Assembly (NCBI GenBank): GCA_907165275.2
Contig: OU015666.1
Span: forward strand, 4,060,001 to 4,124,000
Length of the DNA stretch: 64,000 bases
DNA from: Zygaena filipendulae
Taxonomy: Eukaryota > Arthropoda > Insecta > Lepidoptera > Zygaenidae
Direction: 5' to 3'
Shown: one piece after another, positions 1-12,100 of the stretch
Numbering within the stretch: the first letter of the stretch is position 1
Layout of the letters: every line of letters starts with the position of its first letter
Position numbers and translations under genes: made by a program
The notes under the pieces: generated by a model
Told to the model about the DNA's origin: nothing
Databases searched by the model: none
Seen by the model: the letters and a program-made list of their open reading frames with translations, nothing else

Positions 1-198
1 GAGCGCGGCGTGGTGCGACTCGAGCACGCTGATGTCGTTGTAGAGTATCGCGAGCGGGTGGCGCGCGTTGCACAGGAAGGCGGACGAGGTGCCCGGGTGG
101 TCGACGTCGTGCGCCGCCGCCGATATCAGCGCCGCCGCCGCCTCCAGCGGCTCCAGCATGCTCTTCAGCCGGTCCTTCTCCAGGAAGTACGCCACCGC
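1..198 (-). CDS. Pde8: Pde8 exon, PDEase catalytic core with HDVDHPG (cut by the window edge)
   Basis: This exon starts after a TGTCGCAG acceptor (GCG GTG GCG TAC, A-V-A-Y) and runs open to position 1, 66 codons. It contains AHDVDHPG at residues 29-36 of the exon, the metal-binding His-Asp pair of all class I phosphodiesterases. FLCNARHPLAILYNDISVLE and SHHAAL follow, typical of PDE8. The exon is extremely GC-rich. The remaining metal Asp and the substrate Gln lie outside the window. Confidence 0.95.
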
Positions 199-3100
199 CT
201 GCGACACGGCACACTGTCGTTATTGGCGTAGCTGTGGGGATTATATCTAAGGGGGCCAGCCGTCCAGTTGAACCAACCACAGTCAGAGATTATAATATAA
301 ATAATGACGCTCAGAAATAATTATGCACTTAATTCACTCTACTGTTTACTATCAGGGCCTCTTTCTTAATTTTATAATACCAATATTGCCTCTATCTCCA
401 TTGCCCGTTCTGAACTCCTCACCCCCTAGAATCAAGAATCAATTTACCGATATTGCACACAACGCACTCGCACAGACACGCACACACACACACACACTCA
501 CAGAGACACACACACGCAATATGCATGCATAAGTAATAATCCTACTAATATTATAAACGCGAAAGTTTGTAAGAATGTATGGATGGATGGATGGATGTTT
601 GTTACTCTTTCACGCATAAACTACTGGATGGATTTAAATGAAACTTTACAATAATATAGTTTATGCAACAGATTAACATATAGGGTACTTTTTATCCCGG
701 AATGCCCGCGGGAACTCTGAAATTAACGCAGGTGCAACCGCGGGACACAACTATTAAGTAATAATGGTATGGTCTTGTATCTTTCATGTATAAAAGTAAT
801 GTTGTTTAATTTGGGGCTTTGTATTCTAATTCGGTGTCAGCACATTATAATGGTTTTATTTTTTCTGTCTTATTAGTTTACAAAATGTTAGTCCATAATT
901 GGCAGTAAGTGATGTATAAAATACTGTTAATCAGTTTAAGTGCTGTGGATTAAAGTAAATAAATAAATAAACAATTTCATTTGAAACTGGCCGAATTCGA
1001 AAGTCTACAGCAAAAAAAAAAGAACCTGCAGCACGTCGGCGGCGTGCGTGGAGTTGTGGTACGTGTTGTGCGCTCTATAGTTGGTCTCGATGACGGTGAG
1101 CCAGTGCAGCAGCGTGCGCTCGTCGCACTCGAGCGCGGCGCACACGTCGAAGCGGCCGCCCATCAGCGCGAGCCCGAGGTGCACCAGCGGCCGGCCGCGC
1201 GTCAGCTCCTCCAGCCGGAAGATCTCGAAGTCCCAATTCAGCGCCGTGTCGAGCAACTCGCGCAGCTGGCCCGACGTCTATGGTGCAATGCGTTAAACTA
1301 TGTATTATATTATTATTATCATTAGTATGTACAAGGAAAACACAAAATTTACTTTTTGTCTCCTACGGTACTAGTATATATGTATAGTATTATATTATCT
1401 ATGCCTACGGTGACGATACAAGGTACGGTATTTTCTTTTAAGTCTCCTACGGTGGTGATTTACCATAGTAGACCTTTTATACGGTTACATTATCTATGTA
1501 CACTGTACAGTATACAGATATAGATTCAAGTGCGTTTGCAAAGACAATATTGAGGGTAGGAATAAAAATAATTCTATGGATGATGTCTTACCTTATGTTT
1601 GATGTTAGTTCTATTAGTTTGTGATCTGACCACCGTGGAGTCGTTGCTGCTCCGTCGAGACGACAGGACGTTAGTCGGCCCTTGCTGGAAATATATTTAA
1701 AAAAACCTTACTATTAATTTTGCAATTTCTTTTGCAGTCTTTTTTAAGACTTTTATTAAAATTTAAGACAGCATTTTTTTTTTCTTTTGATCTAAATACG
1801 TTTTTGATCGATGTTTAGTTGATAACGAAAAAAAATATTTTTATATTGTAATTTTATTTGATTAATGTTTTGAATAGTTTGTAATAAGTAGAAAGTTATC
1901 ACAGTATCAAACTTTTTGATAACTGGTTGTCGTACGCGGTTTCACACGCGTCAATATCGGCATTTCGTCGAGAAATCTATTAGCTCAATCCTTAGTAAGG
2001 CTACGTATATTTCACTACCTCAAAATCAGTACAGTGGTTTAGCTTTGAAAGCTTAGTAACCAGATAAATACTTTTGCATTTATATTTATAATAGGTATAC
2101 TTAATACTTATAGATAACAATTTAAATATGAATAAGAACTAACAGAGAATAATAAAATAAAAACTATAAATTACTTGTTTACGAGAAGAATGGAACTCAA
2201 CTTTTATATTAATAAAATAATATTAAAATAATCAAGGTGTCTAAAGACAAGACAGTAGTAGAGAGAGCTGTGGAGCAGACACTATTAACACATATATGTT
2301 ATATGGAAATATGTTAGTCAAAAATCAAAGGCATCACATCGCTTGTCTATGAATGAAAATATGAACAAAACTAGTTGTTATTAAAAATGTCGTAATGTGA
2401 ATTTGTCATGTAAGAATACAGAGAACTACACACGCTGTTAAATCTGATAGACATCACTGCAGCAGGAGATAACTGACCAGAATTCATTCTGATACTATTG
2501 TTTTCAATTTTTAAACTTTGGGAAAATTCACATGTATAAAATATGCTCTAAGTACAAAGTAAGTTTGTAAATATCTTGTATACAATTAATTTTACAATAT
2601 TAATATAGGATGTAGTAAAATTAGCTGCAAATACTTACAGGCTTGAAAGTATACACCGTTATAAACATGTACATGCGGTGGCGAGCGGAGCGCGGTCACG
2701 AAATATCAAACACACAGCATAATACACACACATCGCTGCGCGCCATCTTAAGGTCAATGACTTCGATCGAGCTGACCAGTGACCAGCTGATGCATCGCAC
2801 GTTGTGTGCGTGGTGCGTGTCTTGTATACGTAATAGCGAGCTACGTGTTTTATGTTCCTTGTGAAAGTAGTTGTAATATTCTTTAATTGAATTTATTTTC
2901 CTCATATTCTAAAAAACTACGAACTCATATCCTTATCCTATTTGTTATAACGTATACTTTCAGCCCCGTAAATATTTGCAGCTAATTTTACCACATCTTA
3001 TATGTATAGTATACCTATATATATTATACATGTCACCAAAAGGAGGTACGAGATTTTTAAACTCATAAATCGACATTTGCTATAAATGGTTATTTTATTT

Positions 3101-6100
3101 GGCTGACTGAAGATATAAGGCGATACGAAACTATATAATGTAAACAAAAAACGTCAGATCAATACCAGAGAGAAGGTAATCACTACGTTTTAACCTCAGA
3201 ACAATTTCTTCTGAGGTTTTAACTGAGGTTTTAACTCAGAAGAATGGTTTTAACGAAATATCATAGATAAAAATGTTTCAAATATTTACTTTTTTCAGAA
3301 ATCAAAGTGAAAACTGGCCAAAGAATAAAGAAGAGAATGCGCACTGTTAGAAGCTTCTCAATGATCGACTGAAGACCAGAGTGAAAAATACTAATCTAAA
3401 CATGTACAGATGCAACTTTGAATCTTCCTACCATATACATTAGGATTGTGTTCGCTTGCTCCCCCCTCTTATGCGGGCCGTACAGGATCATGAACAGATA
3501 AATAGTAATGTTAGTACACATATTACTCACGATAAAGTTACGTATGTACTAAAAAGCCACTTCTACGTATTAGGTATTTACTTGTACATAATATACGAAA
3601 GCTCATGTCGACTGCCTCTAAATAGGTATGCAGTTCCTGTACATTTTTAAACAGACAGTTTTGAAGATGCCGCTGCATACTTTCCCACTGGGAGTGGGAA
3701 GTCTTAGTGACCTCAAAAACAAAACACAATCTATATATAGGTACTGGGTACTTTATCTAAAGGTAACAATAAAAAAATATATTAGAATAAATTGCAACGA
3801 ATATTATTTAATTACATAATAAGTAATACGAATAAACAATAAGCGATATAACAGACGATAAAAAATAGTTTTAGTCACTTACAAAAACTACATTTATATA
3901 CGTCATACGAGCATAAATTATTAAATTATGTGGCATGTTTGCCTAATAAATTTACTCACCGACAGTAATGCCCCGATGAGGTCGGTTGCGATCGGGTCTT
4001 CGACACGCAGCTTTGTCTCGTCTCTCATTTGAGGCAAGTAAAGCTCCGAAGTCCTGAGCATGTCCACCGCCCGCTCGATGCACGCGACCGTCGACGGCGG
4101 GGCGCCATCTGTCGCCGCTGATAGGAGGGATATCACCTGAAAACATGAGTAACAGAGTTGAGAAATTCACGGGACCAAAAAGTCTATTCTGGTTATTTAT
4201 GAACGGAACTGGTTATATTTATGATCACAAATTTTGAACATGAAACATATTATAAGTAGTTAAACAAAATTTTGTTGAAATATACGTACCTACTTATTAA
4301 GAAAATCATGAGAAAGGTCTCTTAACTAACTGTTCTAACTTTGGATTAAAAGGTTGAGAGGCTGATTGGATATCACCTAAGAATTATTTTCGTGACGGAA
4401 TTATTAATTATCGATTCAGCTTCATAAAAATAGGTATATAGTGGTAGAGCATGATCTGAGAAGATCTATCATCAGACCTATGAAACTGCGCAACAATCGT
4501 CCTATTAGACTTATTCAAGTTGCTACTAAGGCCTTTTGCACTTTATAAGAAATTTTCTTGTGTCTTACATGCATCCGACAAAAATTACTATGCGCGTGTC
4601 TTATCCGACATTTCTTGTAATATGTACGGTCCCATATAACAACCAAAGCGACTGGATGTCTTATAAGACATCCTTATAATGTGCAAAAGGCCTAAGTAGT
4701 AGAAAGATACTACTGCGCAACTCACCTTAGTGATGGGAGCTTCTAGTGGCAGCCCTTGCAGCTTGGCAAGCGAAGTGCGCCTCAGGCCGTCGGAGGCTAC
4801 CGAGCGAACGTCGAGGGAGCCTCGCCTGATGGAGTGCAGGGAGCCCCTCGCGCCCCCCACCTCCGGTACATGGATCAGCTCGCAGACGAACACCACGTGA
4901 GATATACACCTTGAATCGATATATTGAGGAAATTATTAAAGAAACTACATACGTCATACTTTTCTAGAGGTTGTTAAAGTAAAAAGTCACTCTTGCTTCT
5001 CCAAAATTAAGCACAGTAGACCTAGCTTCTATGTTGGCCTAGTTACCAGGCCCAGAAACGAGGTTCCTGCTGTAGACGAAAAAAAAACATGGAACCTTCT
5101 GTTAATCTAAAGTACCTGCGTCATTTTTAACCGGAAAACTTAAAAGATAAACACAGTTCAATGAAGTTTCTTTATTTCTTTCAATTCGATGTACTAACCT
5201 ATGCCTGGGTACAATCAACGCTGGGTCATTGTCTAGGGCGAAGCGCGAGTACCATGTTTCTTTGTTCACCGATTTTCTGACTAAAGAAGCGAAGCTTAAC
5301 GAAACTGTTATTTTAATTCATAAGATTTGCTATACAGTAACTCTTAAAATGGGGAAGGCTGCGGTTGTAACCGTTGGTCATACATATTTTTTCCTTCTTT
5401 TTTATACTTACCCAAAAATATTTACCTTCATGAGAACATTATACCAAATATATTAAAAGAAAAAAGGAACTATTTACCTCGTCAAAGCAACCGAAGCACC
5501 ACGGCACGGCAGCAGCAGCGGGTCGGGCGTGGTCTTCCGACGCAACTGCACGGGCGCTTCCCAGTCTCGGGCGCCGCTCGCCGCCAGCCGTAGGGCTTCG
5601 CCAGCGGCGGCCTCGGTCAACGGTCGGGGACCGTCTTCTGCTCGCCATCCAAGTACGCGGCACCAAGACTTGTTGCAGAACTACAGTAATAACACCAATC
5701 AACTTTACCATAATCCCCTTTTTGAGAATACACATCCATGTCAATATGCGAAACAATAGTTCAATTATTTAACTTTTGATGCTAACATTTTTCGGTTTTG
5801 TGATGACATATGCACGTTTTGACAGGTACAATTTCTGGAAATCAACCGAAGTCAATCTAATTAAAAAATTGCAGCTATCATTATTAGCAAAATCGCCCTG
5901 TTTCCGAGTGCAATCGAAAAATGAATTGCCCAGCTGGTCAAGGACTTTCTTTAAAAGTGGATTAGGTATCAAAGCAGGTTATGTTATTTCCCGGCTCCTA
6001 ACTACTATATCTACTTGTGCAAAGATGACAACAACCACATATACCTACGCAGGCGGCTCCGGTATCGCCGACTGTATAAAGGTTGTATAGGTGGCAATAC

Positions 6101-9100
6101 TGACCACAATCTTCTGCTGGTCATCGGTGATGGCAATGAGATCCCGGCAGCGGTCAGCGGCGGCAGTAAGCGCGGCCACTGCGCTCATCTGCGCACGCGC
6201 ATTCGCCGCCGTGTTGCGCGCCTGGAGCAACTCTGCGCACCAGGCCGTCGCACCTACTGTCTCCACCATCACCTGGAACAGTATTTTTTTAATTAGAACA
6301 CAAAACAGATTACAGTCTTAGTTAACATGAAACAGAAGCGTAATTTAAAAATTTAAAAGTCAGACTATATCTTCTTCAATCTTTTGAGCAAGTCTCGCAG
6401 CCTGTAATTTTGGACGGAGACACTGACTGGTTTTGGAGGGGGTCACTAATAATAAAATAATGTTGAGTAAATATGGTTTTTGGGGGTCCATTGGATCCCC
6501 CCCCCCCTCGGACCGCGCCTGGCCTGGCCTTTACGTGATGAACACGTTTGTTTACCCTGAGTCTGGGTATTTTATATCGTACTTTTTATTGCTCCGTTAA
6601 AAACCATTTGACATCACGGCAACTGCTATACGACTCTTTTTAATTTTGATGCATGTATTATTTTTAAGACATTTTTTGATGGCAAATAAAGTTATTTCTA
6701 TGTATATTATGTCTACCCTGTCGTATTGATTGTTTTTTTTTTGGCTGAAATACCGTTACCATTCCACCTAATACACGTTCGTGACTCAAGTCACGTAGGT
6801 AACCAAATCCTAAACTCAGAACTCACGTAACAAACCTCATCTACGTCGTTTATTCCGCGAATTTGCGTCTGGTTTAAGGTAGGTATGCATATAGAATTCC
6901 ATTTCAATGATTTTAGTGACTATAGGTCAACCAATCAATGACTCATATAATATGCACTCAGGTTTATAAATACCTACGTAACTAGTTTTAATAAATCTTT
7001 ACTAATATTATAAAGAGGTAAAGTTTGTGAGTCTGTGAATTGTGAGTTTGAGAATTTGAGTGTGTGAGTTTGTGACGTCGCGTATCTCTGGATCTACTGA
7101 ACGGATTTTGAAAATTCTTTCACTTATAGGAAGCTACGGTATTCCTGAGTGATATCTCATAGGATGGAAACTGCGAAATTACCGCGGGTGAAACCGCGGG
7201 GAGAGCTAGTCATTGATATTTCATTACATTCAAATTTAATAATTGATATTTCATATTTGATGCAAATGACTCGGCAGATTTGCGTTATTTCTGATCTTGG
7301 TGAAGATTATACGTATACGTACGTACGAACAGCTAGTTCTTCGCGGTTTCACCCGCCATAATTTCGGAGCTCCTGCGGTAATTCCGGAATAAAAGTACCT
7401 ACCCTATGTCCTTTTCTGTACCACAGGCAACGTGTATGTAAAATTTCATGGTGATTGGTTGAGCCGTTTAAGCGTGAAAGCGTAACAGACAGACAGACAA
7501 GCACACGAGTTACTTTCACATTTATAATATTAATAGGAATTAATACAGGTGTATGTACCTACCTATGCTATGATTATTGTGTGTCTATGAAATGTAACCT
7601 TATACATAGTTTTTTCATGACTAGTTTATAAACTTTATATTCATTGGCAGACAGAGCAAATCAAAATTGTACTCAGCATTAAGAAAAGCCAATATTTCTA
7701 ATTTTTTAAAAATTTTGCTAATATTGATGCAAAGTCTGCCCAAAGTTTTAAGGTCAATTTTGAAGTCGTGCAGCATAATTTCATCCTAAACTGGGCATAG
7801 CGGATTACGAGCAAATTGAAAGGTTATCGCCAACGGCTGTTGTACATTAAAAAGCTATTAGACCAAAGAGTAGAGGAATTTATATTAAACGACTTTCTTA
7901 ATGGCTTTCTATCGCCCATTTAACAGTTTTAGCTGTAGATACGTCCTAATATAATGTTAGAAATCGCGCAAAATTATATATTAGAAAATCTCAAAAATCG
8001 CAACTCAACTGTGTTTTAGTTTTAAGTATTTCCATGTTTTGTGTGTGCCAAATAAAGTAATTTTCAATTTCAATTTCAACTATCTGATATTAAATCTGTA
8101 CGGACCTTATTTATTTGTAAAGATCTTCAGGGAATTCGTTATTAGTTACCTTCATCCAACAGAAAAAGGTAGGATTGTGTTAGCGTCGTGTCGGATAGGG
8201 TAGGGTCACCATGATATTAAATTCCCTTTTTTATTTAGTGTTAGGTTAGTAGGTTGTGTTAGGTATGCTATAAATCACACAGCGCCACATGGTCCCAAAA
8301 GTAAGCAGAACTACTGACGCGGACGCGGGGCGGTACTAACTACTAGCGATTGTAGATTATTACTAAAAGATATCGAATTAGTAGTTACTGATTAATAGGC
8401 CCTGAATAAGTAGTTTAAACAATCGATCCAACACGGCACGCACTGCTCCGCGCGTTGCAGTTAGTACTTAAAAATTAGTAGTCAGTAGTTAGTAGTTCAT
8501 CGATTGTCATTACTATACTACTAAATAAATAGTTCAAATAATCGACGCAATACGACAGGCACGTGTCGTAGTTAGTACTTACAAATTAATAGTCAGTAGT
8601 AAGTAGTTCTTCGATTGTTATTCGAATAATGATGGCAAGGAATTACTAAATCGACAATCGAATGTGCAATTGCATTGCACAATTTTCGATTCAGTCGATT
8701 GTTTTTTTGCAACAATCGCCCATCGCTAGACGGTACCAGGAAACTGATATACCTACTTTTCTTTAAAAATACGTACCTACTTAACTATTCAGATTCCGGG
8801 TAAATACATCTATCTATAACTACTAATATTATAAAGAGGTAAAGTTTGTAAGTTTGTGATTTTGTGACACTGTAGGGGGTAATCTCTGGATCTACTGAAC
8901 CGATTTTGAAAATTATTTCACTCATATGAAGCTACGATAGTCCTGAGTAGCTACGGTAGGGTACTTTTATCCTGAAATTTCCACGGGATCTCTAAAATTA
9001 ACGCGGGTGAAACCGCGGGGGACAGCTAGTATCTAATTAATATTTCTTACCCTGTTAAAGCCTGCTTCTAAGTATGGTAACACGACGAAATCATCTTTGA

Positions 9101-12100
9101 GATACACACTGAAACAAAAGAAATTTTTTATCAACTATGGTAACAAAATATAACTATAATTTGGGACCAATTATTTCATCGTTAGATAAGGGCTAACCTG
9201 AAAATAAGTTCAGAATGAAATAAATCTTGTATGGACTATCTTATCACTCATATAAGCAATGTGCCTGATTGTTTATCGAATGAAAAATTATCCCTTAGAT
9301 CTAGATTATTCTGTATTCCTTGGTATTAGTATATCTAAGTTAGAATTATCCAAGCGGTTATGTCCTATTTTTTGTTTGGGTTTTTGTTTTGGTTTTAATT
9401 TTTTTATTTTATTTTTTATTTCATACTTTTTAGTGATAGGTATCTAATGTTTTTTGGTTTAGGGTTATTTTTTTTTATGATTCCGTTGGTAGTAAAGGCA
9501 AAATTTTTTTGCGACTTGCACTTATGAGTGCTTTAAGATAATTTTACGTTTCTGTAGGAATTATAGAATTTATTATATTTTCCTGTTTATTTAAAAATTC
9601 TCGACAGTTACAATTAATCATTCCTATCATTTTGGAATGATAGAAATTAAAAATTACGGGCATGTTGGCAAATTTCCCGTGATCTGGTCACCCTACCACT
9701 GTGTGATTGAATGCCCATTTTTGCCTCAGTACGCAATAGAGCAGTTATTGATGTCCCATCCCATAGTTACTCCTTTTATGCTTCAGTTCCGGGCTGTCCA
9801 CAAAACAGCGTGGCTACCCGAGCCGAAGCCATAATAGGAGCGAGTATTATATTTATTTATACGATGTGTGCGACACACACGCCTTTATGTCCTCACATAT
9901 TATAATACTATTATTACGACTTCAGCAGCGACAACACGGTCTGCAATCAGGGCTCTTATTCGCTATGAGTATGACCATAACATGGCGTGTTAAGTAACGC
10001 GCCACAAAAACTACTTTTCCCTTGTGCTCAATGAACTTTCACTTAAAAAAAAAAACAATTACGTGTCTAAAATGGCATAAAGTATAAACTCTTAATTTCT
10101 AATATTTTGGCGCCTGGAGCGTTTAAAATTGTGTTTTTGGGACAAGTGTCAGAGGCAAGGAATGTTGTTGGTCATAGTGAATAAGGGCCCTGGACACGTC
10201 CGAACTTCGAATATGTATCAGACTGTTTCCGAGCAAGTATACCTACAGTAAATGGACACAAATCTCCGGCCTTTTGTCATACATATCGCCCATTGTTTTG
10301 CCAGATAATAATTTTGTCCAAAGGATATTGTGCTCTGTATAAATAAGCCGCCTACTAGAGCCGCCTAAGAGAGGGAGAGTATATCAGGAAAGGTGATACG
10401 GTGGCATTATTTTATTATTAGTAAATAGTGCGTTTGTCCACTAATTGTTTAAACTTAGCTATTTCTAGCTATATAGTTTAACGTGTATAATATTAGAAGG
10501 ATAATGCTGACGAGTCAACAGTCCGCAGTTTTGCTAGCGTAAATTTTGAGATCCTCGTAAGAACTCTTTGATGAATAGAGATGACTGTTAAATTACTCTA
10601 TAATAGGTAATTATGTTAAGTTCTTGCGTGATTAAAATGCAATCGTTTTTGCGTGTTGAAACAAATCGCGTAACAGACGCAATAGTTATATTGTGTATGA
10701 ATATGAGATGGGTAAGTCTGTACCCTTACGCCTTGGCCACAGTCTCGGCGGCGGCGGTGGCGGTGGCGTCAGCGGCAAAAACAAATGGTAGACAGCTTAA
10801 GAAGTGGGCCACAGCTCGCGCCGCTGATAGCTGTGGCCAACTTCATATGTTGTCTACCATTTGTTTTTGCCGCCGCCGCCGCCGCGCGCCGCCACCGCCA
10901 CCGCCGAGACTGTGGCAACGCTCTTACAATCAGATGAAATTAGTCACAAAGGAATTAACCGCATATTTGTCCTTGTGAGTGAATCACGCGTGTAAAACTG
11001 CGAGCAATATAGCTCCTTATTGTTCCTTTTACTTATTAAACAATAGCATTCGTTAGGTAAAGACTTCGTTATGTGTGCTAGTTGATTATTCAGAATCACG
11101 TACGGAAACAATAAAATACTGGGCGGTCGGGGAATAAAGGTTTTCCGACCCAATGGCCAATGTAGTATTGTATTATCTGTGGCCAATGTATCGAGTGAAA
11201 GTCCAGTCAGAGGTTTTCACGTTTTCGGTAGATTAAAGATCTCAACCATGATTCCTGTAGTGAATTATAATAAATACTAGCTGTCCCCCGCGATTTCATC
11301 CGCGGTGATTTCGGAGTTCCCGCGGGAATTCCGGGAAAAAATAACTCTGTGTCCTCCTTTGTACCCCTGACAGTAGTTTACGGTGATAAGCAGTTTCCCG
11401 CATTAATTTCGGAGTTCCCGCGAGAATACTTACTATCCTATCTTTTAAGTTGGGCCAAATACAACATAGTGACGAAATTTCATCACGATCGATGTAGTTT
11501 CGGAGTAGCTATTAGATATTAGCTATTCTCTGCGGTTTTACACGCGTCCATTTAGGTGTTGTCCGCTCGTTCTTAGTTGACGTCTGCTATCTATAGAAAA
11601 TCTACATGCCTTTCCGCTTCAAAGTCAAGTGGTTTTCAAGATTTCGGGTTTAGTCAATGAATCAGTGATCCTTTGAGACTAGGTCCCTGCGATCCACCCG
11701 CGTTAACTACAGAGTTCTCAGCGGGAACTCCCTAAAATACTTTTTTTGCTGACGTATGTCATTTCTATAAACTATACATATATAAAATTCTCGTGTCACA
11801 ATGTTCATTCCCATACTCCTCCGAAACGGCTTGACCGATTCGCATGAAATTTTTTATGCATATTCAGTAGGTCTGAGAATCGGCTACTATCTATTTTTCA
11901 TCCCGGAATTCCCACGGGAACTCCGGAATTAATGCGGAGAACAGCTAATCACCGTAAACTACCATACGCGGGGCACAGCTAGTTTACTATAAAAAATACC
12001 CAAATAGGGATAAAATTGGGAGTAAGCCCGAAACGAAAAAAGAATTTTCGAAATCGGTCCAACCGTCTTCGAGTAATCGGTGATCATACATAAAAAAAAC

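Noticed and set aside
981..1325. Plus-strand frames over the first catalytic exon
   Set aside because: They are antisense shadows of the GC-rich Pde8 exon; the same holds for frames opposite 35232-35443, 4726-4909 and 6105-6272.
2696..2905. 69-codon minus-strand frame as a Pde8 exon
   Set aside because: It does not resemble PDE8, and joining it between 3960 and 1684 is not needed for phase.
10613..10978. 121-codon plus-strand open frame with Ala- and Arg-rich stretches
   Set aside because: It is created by GCC/GGC triplets in both arms of a fold-back MITE and has no protein similarity.
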